64,000 nucleotides of DNA, from contig NZ_JADWPD010000004.1 in NCBI RefSeq assembly GCF_017308975.1, forward strand, positions 69,901 to 133,900, written 5' to 3'. This document shows positions 32,467 to 39,487 of this stretch, piece by piece. Numbering within the stretch: the first letter of the stretch is position 1; each line of letters begins with the position of its first letter. The position numbers and the translations under genes were made by a program. Origin of the DNA: Amycolatopsis sp. MtRt-6 (GTDB taxonomy: Bacteria > Actinomycetota > Actinomycetes > Mycobacteriales > Pseudonocardiaceae). Under the pieces are notes generated by a model, which was given only the letters and a program-made list of their open reading frames with translations, was not told where the DNA came from and did not search any database.

Positions 32467-33540
32467 GTGCGCATGGTGATCACCGGAGCCACCGGGAACG
32501 TCGGAACGGCCCTGCTGGCCGCGCTCGAGCCCGGCCACGACGTGGTCGGGCTGGCGCGGCGGCTGCCCGACACGACCGTCGAGCCGTACCGCCGGGCGGG
32601 CTGGCGGGCCGTCGACGTCGGGCTGCCCGGCGCGGCGGAGGAGCTGGCGGAGGTGTTCGCGGGCGCGGACGCCGTCGTGCACCTGGCGTGGGCGATCTCG
32701 CCGGTGCGCGGCGACCCGCCGATGTGGCGCACCAACGACCACGGCACCCGGCACGTGCTCGCCGCGGCGGCCGCCGCCGGAGTGCCGCACGTGGTCGCCG
32801 CCTCGTCCGTGGCCGCCTACGGACCGGCGCCGCGCTGGGAGAAGGTGGCCGAGGACTTCCCGTGCGACGGCATCGACGGCAGTGCCTACAGCCGCGGCAA
32901 GGCCGCGCTGGAAACCCTGCTGGACCGGTTCGAAGAGAAGTACCCGCAGGTCAAGGTGGCGCGGATCCGGCCGTGCGCGATCGTGCACCGGAGCGCGGCG
33001 GGGGAGTTCGCGCGCTGGCTGCTCGGCCCGGCGGTGCCCGCCCACCTCGTCGGCGGCCGGCGGCTGCCGGTTCCGCTGTGGACGGACCTGCGGGCCCAGG
33101 TGGTGCACACCACCGACGTCGCCGCCGCCATCCGGCTGATCCTCGACCGGGGTTTCGCCGGCGCGGTCAACCTGGCCGCGCCGGAAGTGCTCGACGCCGA
33201 CGCGCTGGCGGGCGTCCTCGGCGGCACCCGCGTCCCGGTGCCGAAGCCGGTGGTGCGGCTGGCGACCCGGGCGGCCTGGCTGGGCGGGGTGCTGCCGGTG
33301 CACCCCGGCTGGCTGGAGCTGGCCGACCGCGCGGCGCTCGCCGACACGACGCTGGCGGAGACCGCGCTGGGCTGGCAACCTCGGTATGACGCCGCGGCCG
33401 CGCTCGCCGACCTGGTCACCGGGCTCCGGGCGGGCGCGGGCGCGGCGAGCGCGCCACTGGCCCCGCCGCGCCGCGACGGGGTCCTGGCCCGGCTCCGCTC
33501 GCTCACCCGGGTCGGGCCGAGCCACCAGTCACAAGCCTGA
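32467..33540 (+). CDS. NAD-dependent epimerase/dehydratase family protein
   Basis: 357 aa, GTG start without ribosome site, leaderless by promoter position. Extended SDR: VITGATGNVG, ASSVAAYGPAP, Tyr-x3-Lys in AYSRGKAALE and IRPCAIVHR. The last 45 residues are Ala/Arg-rich and not part of the fold. Atypical SDRs of this kind act on diverse sugar or lipid substrates. It may form an operon with the FAD enzyme 18 nt downstream. Confidence 0.85.
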   Translation: MRMVITGATGNVGTALLAALEPGHDVVGLARRLPDTTVEPYRRAGWRAVDVGLPGAAEELAEVFAGADAVVHLAWAISPVRGDPPMWRTNDHGTRHVLAAAAAAGVPHVVAASSVAAYGPAPRWEKVAEDFPCDGIDGSAYSRGKAALETLLDRFEEKYPQVKVARIRPCAIVHRSAAGEFARWLLGPAVPAHLVGGRRLPVPLWTDLRAQVVHTTDVAAAIRLILDRGFAGAVNLAAPEVLDADALAGVLGGTRVPVPKPVVRLATRAAWLGGVLPVHPGWLELADRAALADTTLAETALGWQPRYDAAAALADLVTGLRAGAGAASAPLAPPRRDGVLARLRSLTRVGPSHQSQA

Positions 33541-33558
33541 GGCAGCCGGGAGGCCGGA

Positions 33559-35151
33559 GTGAGTACGGAAGCCGTCGACGCGGTGGTGATCGGCGCCGGG
33601 CACAACGGGCTGGTGGCGGCGAACCTGCTGGCCGACGCGGGCTGGTCGGTGCTGGTGCTGGAGGCGACCGAGTACGCCGGCGGCTCGATCCGGACCGCGG
33701 AGGTGACCGAGCCGGGCTTCCGCAACGACCTCTTCAGCGCGTTCTACCCGCTGTCCGCGGTGTCGCCGGTGATCAGGGGCCTGCGGCTGGACGAGCACGG
33801 CCTGCGCTGGCGGCACGCGCCCGAGGTACTGGCGCACGTGTTCCCCGACGACCGGTGCGCGGTGCTGTCCCGTGACATCGACCGCACGGCGGCGTCGGCC
33901 GACGAGTTCGCCCCGGGCGACGGCGACGCGTGGCGGGAGCTGTTCGCGCAGTGGCGTGAACTCCGCGAGCCGCTGTTGAACGCGTTGTTCACGCCGTTCC
34001 CGCCGGTCCGTCCGGCACTGAAGCTGCTGCGCCGCACCGGAACCGGCGACGCCCTGCGGCTGGCGCGCATGCTGACGCTGCCCGCGCGCCGCTTCGGCGA
34101 CGAGCTGTTCGCGGGCGAAGGCGCGAAGCTGCTGGTGGCCGGGAACGCCGCCCACAGTGACCTTTCGGTGGACAACGCCGGCAGCGCGGTGTTCGGCTGG
34201 CTGCTCGCGATGATCGGCCAGGACGAGGGTTTCCCGGTGCCCGAGGGCGGCGCGGGGGAGCTGGCCGCGGCCCTGGTCCGCAGGCTGGAATCGCGCGGTG
34301 GCCGTGTCCACTGTGGACGTCCGGTGCGGTCGGTGCTCGTGGGGGACGGGCGGGCGCTGGGGGTCCGGGACGCCGATGGCGAGGCGATCCGCGCGCGCAG
34401 GGCCGTGCTCGCCGACCTGCCGGCGCCGGTGCTGTACCGCGAGCTGGTGGGGGAGGAGTGGCTGCCCTCCCGGCTGGTCGCCGACCTCGGCCGGTTCGAG
34501 TGGGACAGCGCGACGGTGAAGGTGGACTGGGCGCTGTCCGGCCCGATCCCGTGGACGGCCGAAGCGGCCCGGGGAGCGGGCACGATCCACCTCGGAACGG
34601 ACCTCGACGGGCTGTCGGCGTTCGGGAGCGAGCTGGCCCGCGGCCGCACGCCGCGCCGCCCGTTCCTGTTGCTCGGCCAGATGACCACGAGCGACCCCTC
34701 GCGCTCACCGGCGGGCACCGAAGCGGCGTGGGCGTACACGCACGTCCCGCGCGGCACGATGGAGAACCGGGCGGCACTGGAGCGGCGGATCAAGCGGATC
34801 GAGGAGACGGTGGAGGCCAACGCGCCGGGGTTCGCGGGGCTGATCAAGGCCCGGTACGCGCAGGGCCCGGCGGAGCTGGCGGGCCACAACCCGGGCCTGG
34901 TCGGAGGCGCGATCAACGCGGGCACGACGGCGATCCACCAGCAGCTGTTCTTCCGCCCGATCCCGGGAACGGGCCGCGCGGACACCCCGGTGGACAGGCT
35001 GTACCTGGCGGGAGCATCGGCCCACCCGGGCGGAGCGGTCCACGGCGGCCCGGGAGCCAACGCGGCCCGCGCGGCCCTGACCCGGGCGGGAGTCCTGGGC
35101 GGCGGCTACGCGGCGGTGATCCGGGCGGCGCACCGGGCGATCTACGGCTGA
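33559..35151 (+). CDS. Phytoene-desaturase-like FAD oxidoreductase
   Basis: 530 aa, GTG start after GGGAGG. FAD dinucleotide-binding motif VVIGAGHNGLVAANLLADAGWSVLVLEA (from residue 9), RNDLFSAFYPLSAVSPVI, PEGGAGELAAALVRRLESRGG and the C-terminal FAD contact LYLAGASAHPGGAVHGGPGANAA. This is the CrtI/PYROXD2-like branch. No carotenoid genes are nearby, so carotenoid work is unlikely; substrate unknown. Confidence 0.88.
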   Translation: MSTEAVDAVVIGAGHNGLVAANLLADAGWSVLVLEATEYAGGSIRTAEVTEPGFRNDLFSAFYPLSAVSPVIRGLRLDEHGLRWRHAPEVLAHVFPDDRCAVLSRDIDRTAASADEFAPGDGDAWRELFAQWRELREPLLNALFTPFPPVRPALKLLRRTGTGDALRLARMLTLPARRFGDELFAGEGAKLLVAGNAAHSDLSVDNAGSAVFGWLLAMIGQDEGFPVPEGGAGELAAALVRRLESRGGRVHCGRPVRSVLVGDGRALGVRDADGEAIRARRAVLADLPAPVLYRELVGEEWLPSRLVADLGRFEWDSATVKVDWALSGPIPWTAEAARGAGTIHLGTDLDGLSAFGSELARGRTPRRPFLLLGQMTTSDPSRSPAGTEAAWAYTHVPRGTMENRAALERRIKRIEETVEANAPGFAGLIKARYAQGPAELAGHNPGLVGGAINAGTTAIHQQLFFRPIPGTGRADTPVDRLYLAGASAHPGGAVHGGPGANAARAALTRAGVLGGGYAAVIRAAHRAIYG

Positions 35152-35177
35152 GGCCGCGACCGCACCACCGGCGCGGC

Positions 35178-35203
35178 GCGGTCGCCCCCGCCGGGGCGAC
35201 CGC
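35178..35203. terminator. Hairpin terminator after FAD oxidoreductase gene
   Basis: Perfect 11-bp arms (GCGGTCGCCCC and complement) with a 4-nt loop, 27 nt after the stop codon. No T-tract follows, as is usual in such G+C-rich genomes. Confidence 0.65.
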
Positions 35204-35208
35204 CCATC

Positions 35209-35292
35209 ACGCGAGCCGACTGTCCCGGTAGGCGAGGCGACCAATTCGGTACGCGAGCCGACTCTTCTCGCACGCGAGCCGACCGCCCGGGG
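35209..35292. repeat. Four-copy 21-bp tandem repeat
   Basis: Copies begin at 35209, 35230, 35251 and 35272, exactly 21 bp apart. The conserved core is ACGCGAGCCGACT; copy 2 is diverged (AGGCGAGGCGACC). The last eight bases of each unit vary. The array fills most of the gap between convergent genes. 21 bp is two helical turns and also seven codons, but no ORF with start and ribosome site covers it. Confidence 0.75.
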
Positions 35293-35315
35293 CCGTCCGG
35301 CTCGAGCGGGCCTGG

Positions 35316-35783
35316 CTAGGGGTTCGGGTGGCCGTGCCGGGCTCGGGCGTGCTTGCCCGTCGCCAGGTCCGCCAGCCTGGCCAGCGACTCGGTGTTGCGC
35401 GGCTTGGCCAGTAGCGCCTGGGCCGCCTCCGGGAGGACCTTGCCCGGGCCGCGGATGATGTGCTCGGTCATCCGGACCAGCGTCTGCCCGTCGCCGTGGG
35501 GGACCAGCGTCAAGCCCACCGCCGCCGCGCCCAGGGGCCAGCCGCGGGCCTCCAGCGACAGGGACAGGCCCGGCTCGACCGCGCGGACCACCGTCACGTC
35601 CTGGATGTGCAGCGGCCAGGGGCCCACGCTGTGGTGGATCCGGGAGCCCACGGCGGGCCAGTCCTCGTCGACGTCGCGGATGTGCGAGCTGCCGACCACC
35701 CAGCCGGCGTAGAGCCAGCCGTCGGCGAGGACGGCGAACACGGCGTCGGGCGGTACGTCGATCACGCGGCTGACCTCGGGCAC
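35316..35783 (-). CDS. SRPBCC (START-like) family protein
   Basis: 155 aa. VSRVIDVPPDAVFAVLADGWLYAGWVVGSSHIRDVDEDWPAVGSRIHHSVGPWP is the opening of a polyketide-cyclase/SRPBCC fold, a helix-grip lipid- or ligand-binding domain. The C-terminal helix is followed by a basic tail. Function unknown; ligand carrier or cyclase-like. The promoter is shared, in mirror image, with the YihY-family gene. Confidence 0.85.
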   Translation of the reverse strand: MPEVSRVIDVPPDAVFAVLADGWLYAGWVVGSSHIRDVDEDWPAVGSRIHHSVGPWPLHIQDVTVVRAVEPGLSLSLEARGWPLGAAAVGLTLVPHGDGQTLVRMTEHIIRGPGKVLPEAAQALLAKPRNTESLARLADLATGKHARARHGHPNP

Positions 35784-35811
35784 GGCTTCCTCCTGCTTCG
35801 GGTGACGAATC

Positions 35812-35842
35812 AGGCATACCCATTCGCGGACGGGGTATGCCT
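35812..35842. promoter_or_regulatory. Mirror-image double SigF/SigB-type promoter
   Basis: An inverted repeat, AGGCATACCC (35812-35821) and GGGTATGCCT (35833-35842), in which each arm holds one strand's GGGTAT -10 and the other strand's GCAT -35. Plus: GCAT 35814-35817, N15, GGGTAT 35833-35838. Minus: GCAT 35837-35840, N15, GGGTAT 35816-35821. Both spacers are exactly 15 nt. Confidence 0.7.
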
Positions 35843-35866
35843 CGCCACGATCGAGCGGAGGTGGCG

Positions 35867-36850
35867 ATGGCAGCCAAGCGAGGGAAAGAACCCGAAGGAC
35901 CCGGAGAGCTGTCGAAGCGGTCGTGGGGCGCGGTGCTCAAACGGACGTTCAAGCAGTTCAACCGGGACAACCTCACCGACTGGGCGGCGGCGCTCACCTA
36001 TTACGGCGTGCTGTCGCTGTTCCCGGGCATCATCGTGCTCACCGCGATTCTCGGCCTGCTCGGCCCGGACAAGATCCAGACGGTGATCGACAACGTCAAC
36101 CAGGTCGTGCCGGGCCAGGGCAAGGACATCCTCGTCGGCGCGATCAGGGAGCTGACGGGCTCCCGCAGCCTGGCCGGCCCGCTGGCGATCCTGGGCCTGC
36201 TGGGCGCGCTGTGGTCGGCGTCGGGCTACATCGGCGCGTTCATGCGGGCGTCGAACGCGATCTACGGCATGCCGGAGGGGCGGCCGGTGTGGAAGACGAT
36301 CCCGCTGCGGATCGTGCTGACGGTCGGGATCGTGGTGCTGCTGGCGGCGTGCGCGCTGGGCGTGGTGGCGACGGGGTCGGTGGCCCGCCGGATCGGCGAC
36401 CTCATCGGCCTCGGCTCGACGGGCGTGCTGGTGTGGGAGATCGCGAAGTGGCCGGTGATCGCGCTGCTCGTGAGCCTGGCGTTCGCGTTGCTGTACTGGG
36501 TGGGCCCGAACGTGCGGCTGCCGAGTTTCAAGTGGCTGACGCCGGGTGGGCTGCTGGCCGTGGTGCTGTGGGTGCTGGCGTCGGCGGGGTTCGCGCTGTA
36601 TGTCGCGAACTTCGGTTCCTACAACAAGACCTACGGTTCGCTGGCCGGGGTGATCGTGTTCCTTGTATGGTTGTGGATCTCCAACCTCGCGGTCCTGCTG
36701 GGGGCCGAGCTGGACGCGGAGCTCGCGCGCGGCCGCACGATCGAGGCGGGGCGCGTGGACGACCAGGAAGAGCCGTTCCTGCCGCCGCGGGACACGAAGG
36801 CGATGGACGACGACGAAGCCGCGGCGGTGGCGGAGTCGGAACGGAAGTGA
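35867..36850 (+). CDS. YihY/BrkB-family membrane protein
   Basis: 327 aa from the ATG with GGAGGTGGCG upstream; an ATG at 35837 lies inside the promoter and is rejected. About six membrane helices and the family signature DNLTDWAAALTYYGVLSLFPGIIVL near residues 33-57, GSYNKTYGSLAGVIVFLVWLWISNLAVLLGAELDAEL near 255-290, then an acidic tail. Once called RNase BN, the family is now regarded as membrane proteins of unknown transport function. Confidence 0.9.
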   Translation: MAAKRGKEPEGPGELSKRSWGAVLKRTFKQFNRDNLTDWAAALTYYGVLSLFPGIIVLTAILGLLGPDKIQTVIDNVNQVVPGQGKDILVGAIRELTGSRSLAGPLAILGLLGALWSASGYIGAFMRASNAIYGMPEGRPVWKTIPLRIVLTVGIVVLLAACALGVVATGSVARRIGDLIGLGSTGVLVWEIAKWPVIALLVSLAFALLYWVGPNVRLPSFKWLTPGGLLAVVLWVLASAGFALYVANFGSYNKTYGSLAGVIVFLVWLWISNLAVLLGAELDAELARGRTIEAGRVDDQEEPFLPPRDTKAMDDDEAAAVAESERK

Positions 36851-36854
36851 GCGG

Positions 36855-37235
36855 ATGGCCTGCCGGATCACGGAACTGGTGCTGGACTGCCGGGATCCCG
36901 GCCGGCTGGCGGAGTTCTGGTGCGCGGTCCTCGGCTACGAGGTGATCGGCCACGAGCCGGACGGCCTGGCCCTGGGCCCGGCGGGCGCCCGCTTCGGCGA
37001 AGGGCCGGTGACGCTGATCCTGGCCCAGACGGACAACCCACGCCGGGGCAAGCTCCCGCTGCACCTCGACGTGAGCCCGGCGGGCACGGACCAGGAGACG
37101 GAGCTGGCCCGCCTGACGGCGCTGGGCGCGCGGCCGGCGGACGTGGGCCAGACGGGCGAGGAGTCGTGGGTGGTCCTGCAGGATCCGGAGGGCAACGAGT
37201 TCTGCCTGCTGCGCAAGGACGTGGACGAAGCCTGA
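36855..37235 (+). CDS. VOC (glyoxalase-like) domain protein
   Basis: 126 aa, ATG four bases after the previous stop. Glyoxalase_6-type domain with LVLDCRDPGRLAEFWCAVLGYEV, LPLHLDVSPAG and SWVVLQDPEGNEFCLL. It has the same architecture as the protein at 5023, so the two are paralogues in the same promoter class. Probably co-transcribed with the YihY-family gene. Substrate unknown. Confidence 0.85.
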   Translation: MACRITELVLDCRDPGRLAEFWCAVLGYEVIGHEPDGLALGPAGARFGEGPVTLILAQTDNPRRGKLPLHLDVSPAGTDQETELARLTALGARPADVGQTGEESWVVLQDPEGNEFCLLRKDVDEA

Positions 37236-37256
37236 GGCGGGCTCGCCGAGAAGCAC

Positions 37257-37333
37257 CCCAATGTGGCGTTGGTTGCGTCAGACGCACCGAATGCCACATT
37301 GGGTGCGTGGGATGCACCGAACGCCACATTGGG
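37257..37333. repeat. Palindromic dispersed repeat with an extra half copy
   Basis: An imperfect palindrome at 37257-37303 (left arm starts CCCAATGTGGCGTT, right arm ends GCCACATTGGG), followed by a further right half at 37321-37333 (ACGCCACATTGGG) 30 bp after the first. The same palindrome occurs at 58509-58555. It lies between convergent genes and codes for nothing obvious. Confidence 0.75.
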
Positions 37334-37402
37334 GGCGTTCGGCCGCTCCCGAACTCTGGGCCGCATCCTGGAGCCGCGGCCGCCCTCACCTTTCCGGCTT
37401 GC

Positions 37403-37732
37403 TCACCGTTCCCCGGCCGCGCAGCGACGCCACCGCACCCGGTCCCCGGTCCGGTCGGCGTGCCAAACCGGCGCCGCCTCGGGCTCCCACGTCGGCACCA
37501 GCCGGCCCGTCACCACGCGGCCGCGCGCGACCCGGCCGAACAACTCCACCCCGTCGCGCCGCCGGGCCGCCGGGATCCACGCCGGGTACCGCGTGCCCGG
37601 CAGCTTCCGCTCCACCCACTCCCGCGCCGAGCCCTCGCTCCCGTGCTCGGACTCCACGATGCTCGACACCGGCCCGTCGCCACCCACGGTGAGGGCGATC
37701 GACGCGCGCCAGCGGACAGCGGAGGATGTCAT
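37403..37732 (-). CDS. Hypothetical protein
   Basis: About 109 aa from an ATG with GGAGGAG very close upstream; an ATG at 37804 would add 24 residues and cannot be excluded. The core VRWRASIALTVGGDGPVSSIVESEHGSEGSAREWVERKLPGTRYPAWIP has no membrane helix or known motif. Reading-frame composition looks coding, but a 424-aa antisense-frame ORF covers the same bases, so confidence is moderate. I do not recognise it. No SigF-type site in front. Confidence 0.5.
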   Translation of the reverse strand: MTSSAVRWRASIALTVGGDGPVSSIVESEHGSEGSAREWVERKLPGTRYPAWIPAARRRDGVELFGRVARGRVVTGRLVPTWEPEAAPVWHADRTGDRVRWRRCAAGER

Positions 37733-37813
37733 CTCCTCCAGGTTCCCCGACGAGCTCGGTCCCCGGCCAGTACACGTTCGGATGGATCCCACCGTGCCTC
37801 CCACTCCACACCG

Positions 37814-38827
37814 TCACGACGCGTTCAGCAGCCGCGCGCACGCCCGCTCCAGCACCGCCCGCGCGTCGTCGCCGTCCAACCGTGCGGCTCGCTTCAACGT
37901 CGGCGCGATCGTCTTCTCCGCGCGGTACGCCGCCACCAGCCGGGGGTCCACATAGGACGATCGGCAGACCGCGGGTGTGTTGCCCAGCGCCGTCGCGACC
38001 TCCTTCATCACCTTCGCCTCCGCGCGCTTGCGGGCCGTCTCGGACGTCGGGGGGTCCGCCGCCGCGAACGCGGCCGCCGCCAGGACCGTCGCGTTCCACG
38101 TCCGCATGTCCTTCGCCGTGCAGTCCTCGCCCGCCAGCTCCTTGAACCGCTCGTTGACGTCGGCCGCGTGCACCTCGTGCCACGTGCCGCCCTCGCGGTA
38201 GACCAGCAGCCGGTCGCTGCCGGAGCGGCTGCGCAGCAGCGACTTCACCACCGCCGCCAGCTCCGCGTCGCAGATGGCCACCTCGCGGTCCAGCCCGCCC
38301 TTGGCGACGTAGCAGAACCGGCACTCGTCGCCGCGGACGGCCGCGTGGGAACGCAGCAGCGTCGCGACGCCGTGGGTGCCGTTCTCCTCCGCGTACTCCT
38401 CGCCGCCGGTGCGGAAGATGCCCCGGTCGAGCATGCGCAACGCGGCCGCCAGGACCCGCTTGCGGGTCAAGCCACGGCCCGCCAGGTCCGCGGCGACCGA
38501 CTCGCGCCACGCCGGCAGCCGCCGGGCCAGCTGCAGCACCCGGTCGTGCTTCTCCTCGTCGCGGTCCCGGCGCCACTGCTCGTGGTAGAGGTACTGGCGC
38601 CGCCCGGCGTCGTCGGTGCCCACCGCCTGGACGTGCCCGTTCGGGTACGGGCAGATCCACACGTTCCGCCAGGCCGGCGGGATGACGAGGGCCTTGATCC
38701 GGGCCAGCAGCTCGGCGTCGGTCACCGGGGAGCCGTCGGGCATGGCGTAGGAGAACCCGCGGCCGCGGCGGATCCGTCTGATGCCCGGGCCGCGCAGGTC
38801 ACTGCGCCGGAGTCTGGTGCGTCCCAC
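37814..38827 (-). CDS. Type IB DNA topoisomerase
   Basis: 337 aa from a leaderless GTG nine bases after GGGTAT. Poxvirus/eukaryote-like topoisomerase IB: N-terminal PDGSPVTDAELLARIKALVIPPAWRNVWI, catalytic Arg131 in ALRMLDRG, Lys176 in YVAKGG, Arg242 in KDMRTWNATV and the nucleophile Tyr292 in SSYVDPRL. It relaxes supercoils through a 3'-phosphotyrosine link. Found sporadically in bacteria. A stress-induced role in supercoil control is suggested by its promoter. Confidence 0.92.
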   Translation of the reverse strand: MGRTRLRRSDLRGPGIRRIRRGRGFSYAMPDGSPVTDAELLARIKALVIPPAWRNVWICPYPNGHVQAVGTDDAGRRQYLYHEQWRRDRDEEKHDRVLQLARRLPAWRESVAADLAGRGLTRKRVLAAALRMLDRGIFRTGGEEYAEENGTHGVATLLRSHAAVRGDECRFCYVAKGGLDREVAICDAELAAVVKSLLRSRSGSDRLLVYREGGTWHEVHAADVNERFKELAGEDCTAKDMRTWNATVLAAAAFAAADPPTSETARKRAEAKVMKEVATALGNTPAVCRSSYVDPRLVAAYRAEKTIAPTLKRAARLDGDDARAVLERACARLLNAS

Positions 38828-38836
38828 CGCCGCGAA

Positions 38837-38861
38837 ATACCCGCCCGGCGTACCGGGAAAC
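38837..38861 (-). promoter_or_regulatory. SigF/SigB-type promoter, perfect match
   Basis: Minus strand: GTTT (38858-38861), 15-nt spacer, GGGTAT (38837-38842), for the topoisomerase gene. Confidence 0.8.
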
Positions 38862-38864
38862 CAT

Positions 38865-38889
38865 GATTGCCACCTCCGGTGGCGGGTAG
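38865..38889 (+). promoter_or_regulatory. SigF/SigB-type promoter
   Basis: GATT (38865-38868), 15-nt spacer, GGGTAG (38884-38889), four bases from the divergent -35. It serves the DUF1360 gene, whose ATG is 31 nt downstream. Confidence 0.6.
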
Positions 38890-38920
38890 CCGACGGGCAG
38901 AAGCACCGGAAGGAGCACGG

Positions 38921-39448
38921 ATGACCACCGCAACCGAAGCAGTCACCGAGAAGGTGAAGCAGCTCCAGCGCGGCTACGCGGGCGAGGCAGACCGGCCGCT
39001 GGGCGGGTACGTCGCCGCGATGGGCGCCTACAGCGCGCTGGTGGGCGGGCTGACGCTGCTCGGCCGGGCCGTCGGCGCCCGGCTGCCGCGGCGGATCGGC
39101 GCCGGCGACACGGTCCTGCTGGGCGCGGCGACGTTCAAGGCCAGCCGGCTGCTGGCCAAGGACGCGGTCACCAGCCCGCTGCGGGCCCCGTTCACGCGGT
39201 ACGAAGAGCCGGCCGGCGAGGACGAGCTGAACGAGTCCGTCCCCGCCAAGGGACACGTCCAGCACGCGGTGGGCGAGCTCGTGTCGTGCCCGTTCTGCCT
39301 CAACGTCTGGGTCGGCACCGGGCTGACCGCCGGCCTGGTGATGGCCCCGCGCGCGACCCGCCTGGCGGCCACGGTGCTGACCGCCGTCGGCGTGGCCGAC
39401 GCCCTGCACCTGCTCTACGACGCCGGCAAGAAGCTCGCGTCCGGTTAG
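38921..39448 (+). CDS. DUF1360 membrane protein
   Basis: 175 aa, ATG with GGAAGGAG. Several membrane segments (GGYVAAMGAYSALVGGLTLLG; WVGTGLTAGLVMAPRATRLAATVLTAVGVADAL) and the motif HAVGELVSCPFCLNVWVG with a CxxC pair, which defines DUF1360, a family also found as sporulation or stress genes in Bacillus. An upstream ATG at 38867 would include the promoter. Function unknown. Confidence 0.85.
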   Translation: MTTATEAVTEKVKQLQRGYAGEADRPLGGYVAAMGAYSALVGGLTLLGRAVGARLPRRIGAGDTVLLGAATFKASRLLAKDAVTSPLRAPFTRYEEPAGEDELNESVPAKGHVQHAVGELVSCPFCLNVWVGTGLTAGLVMAPRATRLAATVLTAVGVADALHLLYDAGKKLASG

Positions 39449-39457
39449 TAGCCGGAC

Positions 39458-39487
39458 GAGCCGGCGGAGAACGTCCCCCGCCGGCTC
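39458..39487. terminator. Hairpin between convergent DUF1360 and FAD-Rieske genes
   Basis: Perfect 10-bp arms (GAGCCGGCGG and complement) around a 10-nt loop. It lies between the stop of DUF1360 and the stop of the minus-strand oxidoreductase, overlapping the latter by two bases. It can serve both strands. Confidence 0.6.

Noticed and set aside
35209..35292. CRISPR array
   Set aside because: Units are 21 bp with no separate spacers, and there are no cas genes.
35837..35839. ATG start for the YihY-family gene inside the promoter
   Set aside because: It overlaps the GGGTAT element and has no ribosome site; the ATG at 35867 follows GGAGGTGGCG.
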